From assembly GCA_030427705.1 (NCBI GenBank), contig JAUIBR010000006.1, positions 124,001 through 188,000 of the forward strand: 64,000 bases of DNA. Reading direction: 5' to 3'. The stretch is from a bacterium. GTDB lineage: Bacteria; Myxococcota_A; Bradymonadia; Bradymonadales; Bradymonadaceae. The notes beneath the pieces were generated by a model. The model worked only from the letters and a program-made list of their open reading frames with translations. It was not told where the DNA came from and ran no database searches. Position 1 is the first letter of the stretch, and every line of letters starts with the position of its first letter. A program made the position numbers and the translations under genes. Below, one piece after another: positions 33,898 to 43,490 of the stretch.

Positions 33898-34752
33898 TAT
33901 TGGCTATGCTTGCGTCGTTTCTGGCACCTTCGATGGTGTTTGCATGCACGAATAACCTTGTCCCCGAGGTGGACGTTCCCGCCACGGTCTCTAGCCCTGA
34001 TGGAGGGTTCGCGTTCACGACAGAACCGGGTTATCCGGTCGCCGTAAAAATCGATGGAGAATGGGTTGATGGTGGGATTTCGACCCCGTTCGAGGATGAC
34101 GAGGCGCCTACACACAACGTTCTTGGTCCATCTGGACACCGAACGAACCACTCACAAATGGTGAGTATCAACTGACGTTTGATGGCGCGACCATCTCGAA
34201 CGCCAATGAATCTGTGATGCTCGTTGTTGCGCCGAGTGACGGTCCAGCGGCCGACTTCGATTCCATCGAGCCTGTCTGGGTCGAAGATGTAGGTGGTGTT
34301 CAAACATGCTGCCGAAACGACGAAACCTACTGCTTCCAGGATTGCACAGATGGACGCGACTTCTGCACGACATGCTGGTGGTCCCAATACATCTACAAAC
34401 CCAGCCTTAAAGTCCAACTAACCAACATTCCCGGCCCCTATATCGGACGTGTCGAGGTCCGCCACGGCGAGTTCCGAGATTGGGTGAACTTCCACGGTTC
34501 CAAAACCAATAGCCGACTGACCATCAGTGGTTCGGCGGACAACGACGCGCCAGTATGCGCTGTCGCACAACTCTACGATGGCGAAGGCGCGCTGCTGTTC
34601 GAGTCCGATGAGTCATGTATCGCGCTCGCAGACTTTCCCTTCAAAGAGACTCGCCAGATCGACAACTCGGAGTTGATGGCCGAGTGTCGTACCACCCCAG
34701 AAGTTGTGGACGATGCGGACATGGGCGAGAACAACCTCGACGTCGATGATAT
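33885..34752 (+). pseudogene. Paralogue of the MYXO-CTERM-like protein, frameshifted and truncated
   Basis: It starts at ATG 33885 with signal peptide MHFLILAMLASFLAPSMVFA before CTNNL and resembles the preceding protein throughout. Two lesions are seen. (1) Near 34108-34118 the frame shifts at CACACA: removing one CA restores APTQRSWSIWTPNEP, matching TTSWLRWIPDEE of the paralogue. (2) At about 34752 homology ends; the frame then stops at 34777 in sequence antisense to the TonB receptor. The Cys-rich part (TCCRNDETYCFQDCTDG, TTCWWSQYIYKP) is intact. The missing sorting tail is at 5616-5745 on the other strand. Confidence 0.82.
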
Positions 34753-35622
34753 GGCGTTCAACAACGTGCTCGAGTAGCGTTCGCCAAGCCCTCGAATGTA
34801 GATGAAACGACCGCCAACGACCGTGATACCGGTGACTCGCGACAGCGCGTCGGCCGCGTCCGAAGCGCCCGATTTCGACATTTGCTCGGCGCCGACGATC
34901 TCCATGACGTTGGTCGATTCTTTGCGTTCTTCCAGAAGTTCCGCGGTGCCACCTTCGATGCGTGGCGCGGACACGGTGAAGTCCTCCAACATCACGGATG
35001 CCGGGCTGAGCTCAACCTGCGCGGTGGTGGTCTCTTCAGATTTCACCACCAGCTCCGGCACGTCTTGTGTGCTGAAATCCGGGTGAACGACCGAAACATC
35101 GTACTTGCCGGGCGGAAGCTCCAACTCGAACGCGCCTGTTGCGTCCGTCATGGTCTCTACCTCGACGCCGCGTACAAACACGCGTGCGTCCTTTACCGGT
35201 TGAGCCTTGTCCATCGACTTGACGACACCAGTAATCTTGCCGGGTTTGACCGATTCCTGGGGCTTCTCAACGGGCGTTTCTGCGACCGCGGTTGAGCCTT
35301 CCACATCGAATTGCGCGGTCCCGTCAGCCTGCAGGTTCACCAGCACTTCAACTGACCCATCGCCTATTGGGACGACCTGAGTCGTGCCCGCCGCGACGAT
35401 CGTGTGTTCGCCGGGCGCAAGCTCGACGGTAATGCCACCGTCTGCGTCCGTGGTGTATGCGGTGCCGTCGACAGTGACTTCCTGATTTGCGGCCGGCAAC
35501 CCGTCCGGGCTGAACACAAAGATGCGCATCGACTCGCTGTCTTGCGCCATGGCGATCGTGCTGACCAACACAAGGGCCAGCGCCACCAAGATTCCTACCA
35601 ATTTCGATTTTGTCGGAGACAT
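34753..35622 (-). pseudogene. TonB-dependent receptor, N-terminal part (split by inversion)
   Basis: The first 290 residues of an outer-membrane TonB-dependent receptor. It has a signal peptide (LVSTIAMA), a carboxypeptidase-like regulatory Ig domain region (KITGVVKSMDKAQPVKDARV, PPGKYDVSVVHPDF), a second similar N-terminal domain, and the plug start (NVMEIVGAEQMSKSGASDAADALSRV, FIYIRGLGERYSSTLLNA). Homology stops there. The frame then continues antisense to the MYXO-CTERM-like gene to 34573. The natural continuation, STLPSPDPERR, is at 5746 on the plus strand; joined they give about 1,035 residues, a normal receptor length. It closes the TtpC/TonB operon, so this is that system's own receptor. 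Confidence 0.88.
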
Positions 35623-35643
35623 GGGAACCGTCTCGGGAGGGGG

Positions 35644-36798
35644 TTAGCAGGCGTCGGGGTTTTCCTGACAGACCGCCATGATGCGGCGGATTTGTGTCGC
35701 GTTCCGGAAGAGCGCGGGATCCGTGATTTTCTTGAGCAGCACTTCGGCGCGTTTGTAGTCACCGATCGAGAACCGAGCGTAGGCCAGCGCATACAAAACC
35801 GGCTGGTCTTCAAACAAGCCAAGGCGTTCGGCTCGTTGTTCAAGGGCGACGACGGATTCAAACCGCTGCATATCGACCAAGATCGACACGCGCTGGCGAA
35901 TCTTCGCCTTCTGGTCAGCGACACCGGCGTTCATGAACAGGGCCTGCTCAAACGCACCGCTTCGTCGGTACAATTCAGCCGCTTCCATCTGAAACTTGGG
36001 GTCGACATCGCTCGCCCGTTGAAACAGGTCCGCGGCGGCCAAAGTACGTCCTGAACCGGCGTAGGCATGGGCCAAATGGATGACCATCTTCTCGTTCTTG
36101 GGATAGAGCAGTTTGCCCTTCTCCAAGAACTCGATGGCTCGTTCCGTCTGCCGGTTTTTGATCAGCGCCTGGCTAAGTGCCAGATAGTCCTCAGCGGTCG
36201 CATCGTTTCGCTTCAAGTAGCGCTGACTCACCTCGAGCGCCTCTTGGTAGAGGCCAAGCTCGACCAGCATGAACATCGCACGCCGCTCAAACTCAGGCTC
36301 GTCCGGGAAGCGGCGCATGTTCTCAGTCATCGTCGACCAAGCTTGTTCGGGCTTGTTCATTTCAAGGAGCGCCTGGGCCTTGAACAACTGCAGCCGCGGC
36401 AAGTTCTTGCCTTCTTCATCAGCGTTATCCACCGACCGAACCGTCATCTCGTAGTCCTTCAGACCCCAGTATCCCTGGGCGAGGTAGACGAAGATGATGT
36501 CGTCGATCTTGCCGTTCTTGATGGCTTCGTCGAAGTTGTCGACCGCTTCCTGATACGTCTGTGCTTGCAGCGCCAACAGGCCGGCAATCGTGAAATAGGT
36601 CGCCTTGTCGATCTTCTCGTCGTTGGGATCGACGTTCGACAGCACAGACCGCGCGCGGTCGTAGTGACCGTCCTTGAGCATTCGTGCCGACAGCGCGACG
36701 TAGTCGACTTCGTCTGCCGCACTTTGCTTCTCTTCAGCCCAACCAACCGAAGGCACGGCGATCATGGCCGCGACTAGAATCAGGAGTAGGTTTTTCAT
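35644..36798 (-). CDS. TPR protein of the TonB2/TtpC-type cluster
   Basis: A 384-residue exported TPR protein. The signal peptide ends VGWAEE. About nine TPR units fill the rest (for example YVALSARMLKDGHYDRARSVL, ALLEMNKPEQAWSTMTENM, LYPKNEKMVIHLAHAYAGSG). A periplasmic TPR protein encoded directly after TonB is a standard member of the TonB2-type clusters of Vibrio and other bacteria, where it supports TonB2 function. Start overlaps the tonB stop by four bases. The receptor gene follows after 21 bp. Confidence 0.88.
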   Translation of the reverse strand: MKNLLLILVAAMIAVPSVGWAEEKQSAADEVDYVALSARMLKDGHYDRARSVLSNVDPNDEKIDKATYFTIAGLLALQAQTYQEAVDNFDEAIKNGKIDDIIFVYLAQGYWGLKDYEMTVRSVDNADEEGKNLPRLQLFKAQALLEMNKPEQAWSTMTENMRRFPDEPEFERRAMFMLVELGLYQEALEVSQRYLKRNDATAEDYLALSQALIKNRQTERAIEFLEKGKLLYPKNEKMVIHLAHAYAGSGRTLAAADLFQRASDVDPKFQMEAAELYRRSGAFEQALFMNAGVADQKAKIRQRVSILVDMQRFESVVALEQRAERLGLFEDQPVLYALAYARFSIGDYKRAEVLLKKITDPALFRNATQIRRIMAVCQENPDAC

Positions 36799-37421
36799 GA
36801 CAAATCGAAGCGGATGGTCTGGCGTGCCCAGACTTTCACGGCTTCGCCCTGATACGTTGCGGGATCAAATTGCCAACTCTGCACGGTCTCACGTGCAGCT
36901 TCTTCGAAGACACCAGTCGGTTTGGCTTCAAGGACCTTTACCCGCTCAACCATGCCATTTTCGTTGATCAGCAGGTTCATCACGACGTAGCCCGTAATGC
37001 CCTCGGCGCGTGCGCGGGGAGGGTAGCTAGCGGCTGTGCGTCGTCGTGGCTGAGGCTTGTCGTCAACCGAGTCTTCGGTCATCACCGATGCTTTCACGTC
37101 ACCAATCAGCTTGTCGCTAACATCGGCGACGTTCCCGGCCGAAATCCCCGGAAGGTCAAACCCGATTCCGCCCAAGTTTGAGGCGAGGTTTGGCGCTGGT
37201 GGCGGCGGCGTATTGCTGCGCGGTTTAGACTTCGGTTTCTGGCGTCGAGCCTGCTTCTTCTTCTTCTTCTTTTTCTGCTTTGGAGGCGCCTGAAACTGCA
37301 CGCTCTCCTTGGCCTTGTCTTGCTTTGGTGGCTGCGAAAACGCATTCATTGTCACCAAGAGCCCAAAGACCATCGCCGCCCCCATCAGCGCAACTAAAGC
37401 TGCGACAACGTGGCGTTTCAT
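36795..37421 (-). CDS. tonB: TonB-family energy transducer
   Basis: A 208-residue inner-membrane-anchored transducer. It has an N-terminal helix (HVVAALVALMGAAMVFGLLV), a basic Lys-rich run (seven Lys, then QARRQKPKSKPR), a short Pro stretch, and a C-terminal TonB domain (YPPRARAEGITGYVVMNLLI, ETVQSWQFDPATYQGEAVKVWA). The spacer is short, as in TonB2-type proteins. It starts at ATG 37421, preceded by AGGAGG and overlapping the exbD stop codon (ATGA). It passes proton-motive energy from ExbB/ExbD to the receptor. Confidence 0.92.
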   Translation of the reverse strand: MKRHVVAALVALMGAAMVFGLLVTMNAFSQPPKQDKAKESVQFQAPPKQKKKKKKKQARRQKPKSKPRSNTPPPPAPNLASNLGGIGFDLPGISAGNVADVSDKLIGDVKASVMTEDSVDDKPQPRRRTAASYPPRARAEGITGYVVMNLLINENGMVERVKVLEAKPTGVFEEAARETVQSWQFDPATYQGEAVKVWARQTIRFDLS

Positions 37422-37819
37422 CCGGCCTCCTGCTCGGTCGCGACGCCGACATCGGCTGCTCCCGCAAGCCGACACTGGTCAACAACTTCGACCAACTTCT
37501 CGGCTGGAACCTGACGGTCGACGATGACCAAAACCGACGACGAACCGGATTGAACCGATTCACGCACGCGGCTTTGCACCATCCACGGTTTCACTGGAAG
37601 CCCGTCCAAGTAGATATTGGATTCGGCATCGATGTAGACACGGACGGCCTTGCTCGAGGCACGGCTTGCGCTGGCCGCATTTGGCCGCTCTAGATCCAGC
37701 TTCATGTCCTTCACAAAGGTCGTCGAGACCATGAAGAAGATGAGCAGGATGAAAACCATGTCAATAAGTGGCGATATATCGATGTCTTGGGATTGTTCCC
37801 GGCGTTTTCGCGTTCTCAT
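37418..37819 (-). CDS. exbD: ExbD/TolR-family proton channel subunit
   Basis: A 133-residue protein. It has an N-terminal basic segment, one helix with the proton-relevant Asp in IDISPLIDMVFILLIFFMV, and a periplasmic alpha/beta domain (KAVRVYIDAESNIYLDGLPV). ATG 37819 overlaps the exbB stop codon (ATGA). It forms the proton channel with ExbB and TtpC that energises TonB. Confidence 0.93.
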   Translation of the reverse strand: MRTRKRREQSQDIDISPLIDMVFILLIFFMVSTTFVKDMKLDLERPNAASASRASSKAVRVYIDAESNIYLDGLPVKPWMVQSRVRESVQSGSSSVLVIVDRQVPAEKLVEVVDQCRLAGAADVGVATEQEAG

Positions 37820-38418
37820 TTCGCCTCCGGATTCCAAGAGATGACGATGTCCTTGATTCGCTCAAGTTCGTCTTCAAGCTGATGTTGTCGTCGCTCCAAA
37901 ATCCGCCCGACGATCACGCCTGGGATGGCGACGGCGAGCCCCATTTGTGTCGACACAAGTGCCTGCGAGATTCCACCCGCGATACCGCCGCTCTGTGAAA
38001 ACAGCGACATGTCAGCCAGTGAATCAAAGGTCTCGATCATTCCACCAACCGTGCCCAGAAGGCCGGCCAACGGCGCGACGATCACGATGCTGCGCACGAG
38101 CGTCTGGTATGAACCAAGGTCTTCGCGAATCTCGTGAAACGCCTCGTCCAAAAACGGTCGGAGCTTCAGTCGTCCATGATTGCGTCGCAGGGTGAGCGCT
38201 CGCATAACGGCGAGGTCGATGATGCCTCGCGGGTCACGTTGGAGCCCATCTTCAACGATCTGGTAGACCGGTCGTCGGTCGCCACGCTGAAGCGTCGCAA
38301 GCCGGTAGCCGAGTGCGTACCACAAGACGATCGTGGCCACGACCAACGGTGGCATGACAAATCCACCGGACGCATAGAACTCGCCCCATTTATCCAGGAA
38401 TAGGTCGAGCGTAATCAT
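37816..38418 (-). CDS. exbB: ExbB/TolQ/MotA-family subunit
   Basis: A 200-residue inner-membrane protein with three helices and the MotA/TolQ/ExbB signature (APLAGLLGTVGGMIETFDSL, GGISQALVSTQMGLAVAIPG). It is short, as ExbB2-type proteins are. Stop and start codons overlap on both sides, with exbD and with ttpC, indicating tightly coupled translation. Confidence 0.93.
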   Translation of the reverse strand: MITLDLFLDKWGEFYASGGFVMPPLVVATIVLWYALGYRLATLQRGDRRPVYQIVEDGLQRDPRGIIDLAVMRALTLRRNHGRLKLRPFLDEAFHEIREDLGSYQTLVRSIVIVAPLAGLLGTVGGMIETFDSLADMSLFSQSGGIAGGISQALVSTQMGLAVAIPGVIVGRILERRQHQLEDELERIKDIVISWNPEAK

Positions 38419-39851
38419 GCTGCGGACTCCGCCAGCCGAGGGGCTGCAGGGGCTTCAGCCGTTCCATCAGTCTGAGGGGTTGGACCCTCTTCTTTTGGCA
38501 TGTTCGAAGCATTCACGACACGAAGTGCGGAGTGCTCAAGGTCGTCCATGATCGAGTTCGCTCGGCTATTCAGAAGGTTGCCAAACAGCAGCGCTGGGAT
38601 GGCAACGATAAGACCAAGCTGAGTCGTGATCAGGGCTTCGGAGATACCGCCGGACAACATCTTGGGGTCGCCGGTTCCGTATTCGGTGATGATGTCGAAG
38701 GTCGAGATCATACCGGTGACCGTTCCCAGAAGACCCAAGAGCGGGGAAACGGCTGCGAAGACCATCAAGACATTTCCAAAGCGCTCCAGCGCAGGCGTTT
38801 CGCGCAGTACAGCTTCACTGGCGATGTCTTCAACAACCTCACGAGTGCGTCCCAAGTGCTTCAATGTGTCGGCTAGAACACGGCCTAGCGGGCCACCTGC
38901 TGCAGTCGCGGTGCGGATTGCATCGTCGACATGTCCGGCTTGGACTCGAGCAACGACGGTGTCCGAGAGTGATTTGCGGCCACGGCCAACCCACATCAGG
39001 AATCCTGCGCGCAGGATGATGAGGACAAAGGCCAAAAGGCCGATGAAGACGATGACCCACGCGATGACACCACCGGCTTCAACGATCTCAAGCCACGTCT
39101 TGCCTTTCTTTTCGTCGATGGGCTTGTCGAGGTTCTCGTAGAGGAAGATCGACAACGTGCTGGGCGCCGAACCGGTTGCAATCGCTTTCGCGCTCGCCGC
39201 GGCCTCTTCAGGCCAGAGTTTCAGGCGACCTTCGCCAGCTGGTGCGAGTACACCGCTGGTGTTGGATGCAACCCCGTAGCTGGCGACGCGTCCTACATGG
39301 ATCAACTCACCTTCAACCTTCGAGCCGTCTTTATCAAAGAACCCGCCTTTGACCTTTCGGACCTGGCCGCCTTCTTCGATGAGGCGTGCGGCCTCGGAGA
39401 AGACATTGTCCAGCGCAGCCGCCGTCTTAGCCGGATCCGTGCCTGGGTCGGCAATCTCGACGTCATATTTACCCAACGAGGCTTTGGACTGCTCGATGAT
39501 GCCAACGACTGTGTCCGAGCGATCTTCAAGGGTTGTCGTGCTGCGTTGCGCTTCAAGCAGCGCTTCTTCCAGTTCTTCTGACTGCAAGCTCAGCGAGACC
39601 AAACGGCCTTGGAGGCGGTCGACTTCTGCCTTTGCTTTGTTTGTCTTCGTGCGGGTTTGCCCGTTAATCGCATCCAAGCGCTTCTGAAGGGCTTCCTTCT
39701 GAGCCTTGAGGTACGCGAACTCCTTTTTGTACGCGCGATCCAACCCAGCATCTTGGGCGTGAGCGGTCGGCGCAAAGAGCGTCATGAGCGCGAGGATCAT
39801 CAGGATTAAACCTGTCTGGCCCGCCAATCTAAACATCTTCTGGTCTGCCAT
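38415..39851 (-). CDS. ttpC: TtpC-type MotA/TolQ/ExbB protein with periplasmic coiled coil
   Basis: A 478-residue inner-membrane protein. A signal peptide (TAHAQD) leads to a long periplasmic coiled coil (AEVDRLQGRLVSLSLQSEELEEALLEA region), a beta domain (about residues 120-240), and a C-terminal MotA/TolQ/ExbB module (AAVSPLLGLLGTVTGMISTF, GGISEALITTQLGLIVAIP). In Vibrio TtpC is required with ExbB2, ExbD2 and TonB2 for iron-complex uptake. Gene order here (DUF3450, ttpC, exbB, exbD, tonB, TPR) matches that cluster exactly. Confidence 0.9.
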   Translation of the reverse strand: MADQKMFRLAGQTGLILMILALMTLFAPTAHAQDAGLDRAYKKEFAYLKAQKEALQKRLDAINGQTRTKTNKAKAEVDRLQGRLVSLSLQSEELEEALLEAQRSTTTLEDRSDTVVGIIEQSKASLGKYDVEIADPGTDPAKTAAALDNVFSEAARLIEEGGQVRKVKGGFFDKDGSKVEGELIHVGRVASYGVASNTSGVLAPAGEGRLKLWPEEAAASAKAIATGSAPSTLSIFLYENLDKPIDEKKGKTWLEIVEAGGVIAWVIVFIGLLAFVLIILRAGFLMWVGRGRKSLSDTVVARVQAGHVDDAIRTATAAGGPLGRVLADTLKHLGRTREVVEDIASEAVLRETPALERFGNVLMVFAAVSPLLGLLGTVTGMISTFDIITEYGTGDPKMLSGGISEALITTQLGLIVAIPALLFGNLLNSRANSIMDDLEHSALRVVNASNMPKEEGPTPQTDGTAEAPAAPRLAESAA

Positions 39852-39860
39852 GTCCGCTCC

Positions 39861-40640
39861 TTACGGCAACGCGTTGGGCAACTGGAAGTAGCCCACGCGA
39901 ATCTGCTTTTTGAATGCGTCGAAGAGGGCATCGATCTGTGCTTTGCCTTCTTCGTCTCGAATGAGCGTGTAGCTCCAGTCTTCGCCGTTTTTGACCGACT
40001 TGCCGACGCGGCCGTCGTTGGTTCGGAAGTACATCGAAACCATCCCTACGCGAGCGATTTCGGCGAGCTCTTCCTGACCATCAACCTCGATAGATTGTCG
40101 GTACAGGCCGTTTTCGCGGGTCAGGCGCATCTCGTCTTCGACGAATGCCCACAATCGCGCGACGGCTTTCTCGGGTGGGAGAAGACCTTGGTTGAACTGG
40201 GATTCGATCTTCTCCAGTGCTGCGAGTCGCTCGACCTTCTTGAATGGAAGGCCGTTGTTGATCTGCGCGCGGAGTTTCTCGACCGCGTTCTTTACGACCG
40301 GCTTCAGCTCTTCAGAAGCTTCGCTTGCCTTCGAGACGTCTTCGATCTCACGTTTCTGCTGCGCCTTTAGTTGCTCCGCGCGACGTTCTTCGCGTTGGAT
40401 CTGTAGCTCAAGGTCGGTCTTTTGCGCTGCGAGGCTGCGCAGTTGGGCACGTTGGTTCTCTTTGGAGGCTTCCACCTCCGAAGAGAGTTCTTCGACCTCG
40501 GTCCGAAGCTCAGTGAGCACTCGGGCGAATTTAGTCAGCGTGTCTTCATCCGCGTAAGCAGCCGATGTCACGCTGAAGGTCCCAAAACACAGTAAGAGCA
40601 GCATGCTGCTCTTTGCGATGAGGTTTGTTTTTCGGTTCAT
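39861..40640 (-). CDS. DUF3450 periplasmic coiled-coil protein
   Basis: A 259-residue exported protein of the DUF3450 family. The signal peptide ends SAAYADE. A long coiled coil (about residues 30-110, rich in Glu/Lys/Arg) is followed by PEKAVARLWAFVEDEMRLT, GQEELAEIARVGMVSMYFRT and a C-terminal domain. It is the standard first gene of TtpC/TonB2-type clusters; molecular role not established. It starts 92 bp after the upstream lipoprotein gene and precedes ttpC by 9 bp. Confidence 0.88.
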   Translation of the reverse strand: MNRKTNLIAKSSMLLLLCFGTFSVTSAAYADEDTLTKFARVLTELRTEVEELSSEVEASKENQRAQLRSLAAQKTDLELQIQREERRAEQLKAQQKREIEDVSKASEASEELKPVVKNAVEKLRAQINNGLPFKKVERLAALEKIESQFNQGLLPPEKAVARLWAFVEDEMRLTRENGLYRQSIEVDGQEELAEIARVGMVSMYFRTNDGRVGKSVKNGEDWSYTLIRDEEGKAQIDALFDAFKKQIRVGYFQLPNALP

Positions 40641-40732
40641 GGTTCACTCTGGTCAGCTCAGGTGGCTCGCGGAACTCAGCTCGGTCGAGATGAACTCCGC
40701 GGGCCAACTCAGCGAGTTGGCGACACGCGAAA

Positions 40733-42079
<1,347 letters not shown>

Positions 42080-42374
42080 GGATTTTCACCTTTAGAATTA
42101 AGCGGTTACGGTGCGTTGGGCTTTTCCCAACTGAATTCCCGCGAAACCTAACAACGATCCATGTCGCGTTCATGTCTGAACGGCGAAGAAGAAGTGACCT
42201 TTCAGTGCGATAAGAGTATCGATTATGTGACGACCCGGTGACGAGAATTGTAAATATTTAATGATAACAATTACTTATGCGTTGGCGTGTCGTTTGTGGA
42301 TGTAATATTTGTGTAAACAATAAGATTTCTTACTGCACAGTAGCCGCCCCAAAGTTGCACGTTTTTGTGTGGAT
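42080..42374. promoter_or_regulatory. Promoter region of the TonB operon with inverted repeat
   Basis: An AT-rich spacer of 295 bp. An inverted repeat AATTGT (42246-42251) / ACAATT (42267-42272) with a 15-nt AT-rich spacer lies 167 bp upstream of the lipoprotein start. Part of it (ATGATAACAATTACTTAT) is weakly Fur-box-like. It is the best candidate for operon control in this spacer. Confidence 0.4.
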
Positions 42375-43481
42375 TTACGGTCGGAAAACGAACTCGCGCC
42401 TTAGCACACGTTCAGAGCCTGTTGGAGCAAATGGCGTGGCTTCGATTCGAGCTTTAATGCACTCCGAAACTTTCATTGAGCTCAATGTGTCTGTCACGAC
42501 TTTCGGGCGTTGAGCCACACCTTGAGCATCGACAGTCCACTGCATCACAATTTTGCCGTCACCCTTCGCCGAGGCTCGATGCGGTGCAAAACAACGCAGG
42601 GCTTCATCCGAAAGCCCAGCCAATGTGGATTCGTCCGACACGCCGTCCACCAACAACCTACCTTCCCAAACACCGTCAACACGGCGGAAATGAAGGCGGT
42701 CCATTCCCAACAGGTAGCTGGGCTCAAGTGACAAGATCGTGGTCAGGACTTCGGTGGCTTCGCCGTCAAACAGATAACCCGCATTGGTGCGAACATACCG
42801 CTGCGTATCGCTTCGTGGCGTACATTGTGGACCCTCGAAGGACTGGGTGACGACTGTCGCGTGGCCGTCATCGATGGTCACTTCTTTGACATACTCGCGC
42901 TGGTCCGCCTCATACAGCGTTCGGTCAAGAGCAGCGCGCTCCAAGCCTGGTGATAACGCGACCGACGCTGAGTTTGGTGTCGCTAGCCGTGGTGGGGTGA
43001 ATCGACCCGTCGCGAGCGATTCATAGGTGGTTGTGGCGTCGAGCTGCGAGTCATGAAGACTCAACTCGAATTCGGCCCCGATAACGTCGGGCGCGACCCG
43101 CCGAAAATGGGCCACCGGTCGACGTTGGTGACCGACGATCGCGAAGAGTGTCCAACCCGACTCCAACTCCTCGGACTCAAATGTCACCTTGACCGAGGCC
43201 TGCGGGTCGTCAGCGTAAGCGACGATCGCGCACGGCTGACAATCGGCAGGATATGACCATCCGCCTGCGGCGAGTTGAAACTCACCTGTTGCGGTGGAGT
43301 AGGTCCCCAACAAGGCTGCGATTGTACTGGTATGAAGACTAGCGACGACCTGTCCTGGCGCTTGGCCAGAATTGAACTGAGCGTTCTCAGCGTCGGCTCT
43401 CGCGCAGGGGTCGGAGCCGCCGCAGCCAAGGACTGCGGCGCTCACGACGCCTAGTACACAAAGTACGCGAGAGACTTGCAC
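42375..43481 (-). CDS. Lipoprotein with AgmX/PglI-type C-terminal domain
   Basis: A 368-residue lipoprotein, lipobox LGC (Cys20). The middle part is beta-rich (about residues 40-280). The C-terminal 60 residues (GKIVMQWTVDAQGVAQRPKV, SECIKARIEATPFAPTGSER) have the pattern of the AgmX/PglI C-terminal domain, a TonB-C relative common in myxobacterial gliding and surface proteins. It lies 9 bp downstream of the OmpA-like gene, so the two probably form an operon. Confidence 0.78.
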   Translation of the reverse strand: MQVSRVLCVLGVVSAAVLGCGGSDPCARADAENAQFNSGQAPGQVVASLHTSTIAALLGTYSTATGEFQLAAGGWSYPADCQPCAIVAYADDPQASVKVTFESEELESGWTLFAIVGHQRRPVAHFRRVAPDVIGAEFELSLHDSQLDATTTYESLATGRFTPPRLATPNSASVALSPGLERAALDRTLYEADQREYVKEVTIDDGHATVVTQSFEGPQCTPRSDTQRYVRTNAGYLFDGEATEVLTTILSLEPSYLLGMDRLHFRRVDGVWEGRLLVDGVSDESTLAGLSDEALRCFAPHRASAKGDGKIVMQWTVDAQGVAQRPKVVTDTLSSMKVSECIKARIEATPFAPTGSERVLRREFVFRP

Positions 43482-43490
43482 CGGTAGAGA

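Noticed and set aside
42260-42278. Fur box
   Set aside because: Only one half matches the consensus well, so I list the inverted repeat but do not call Fur control.
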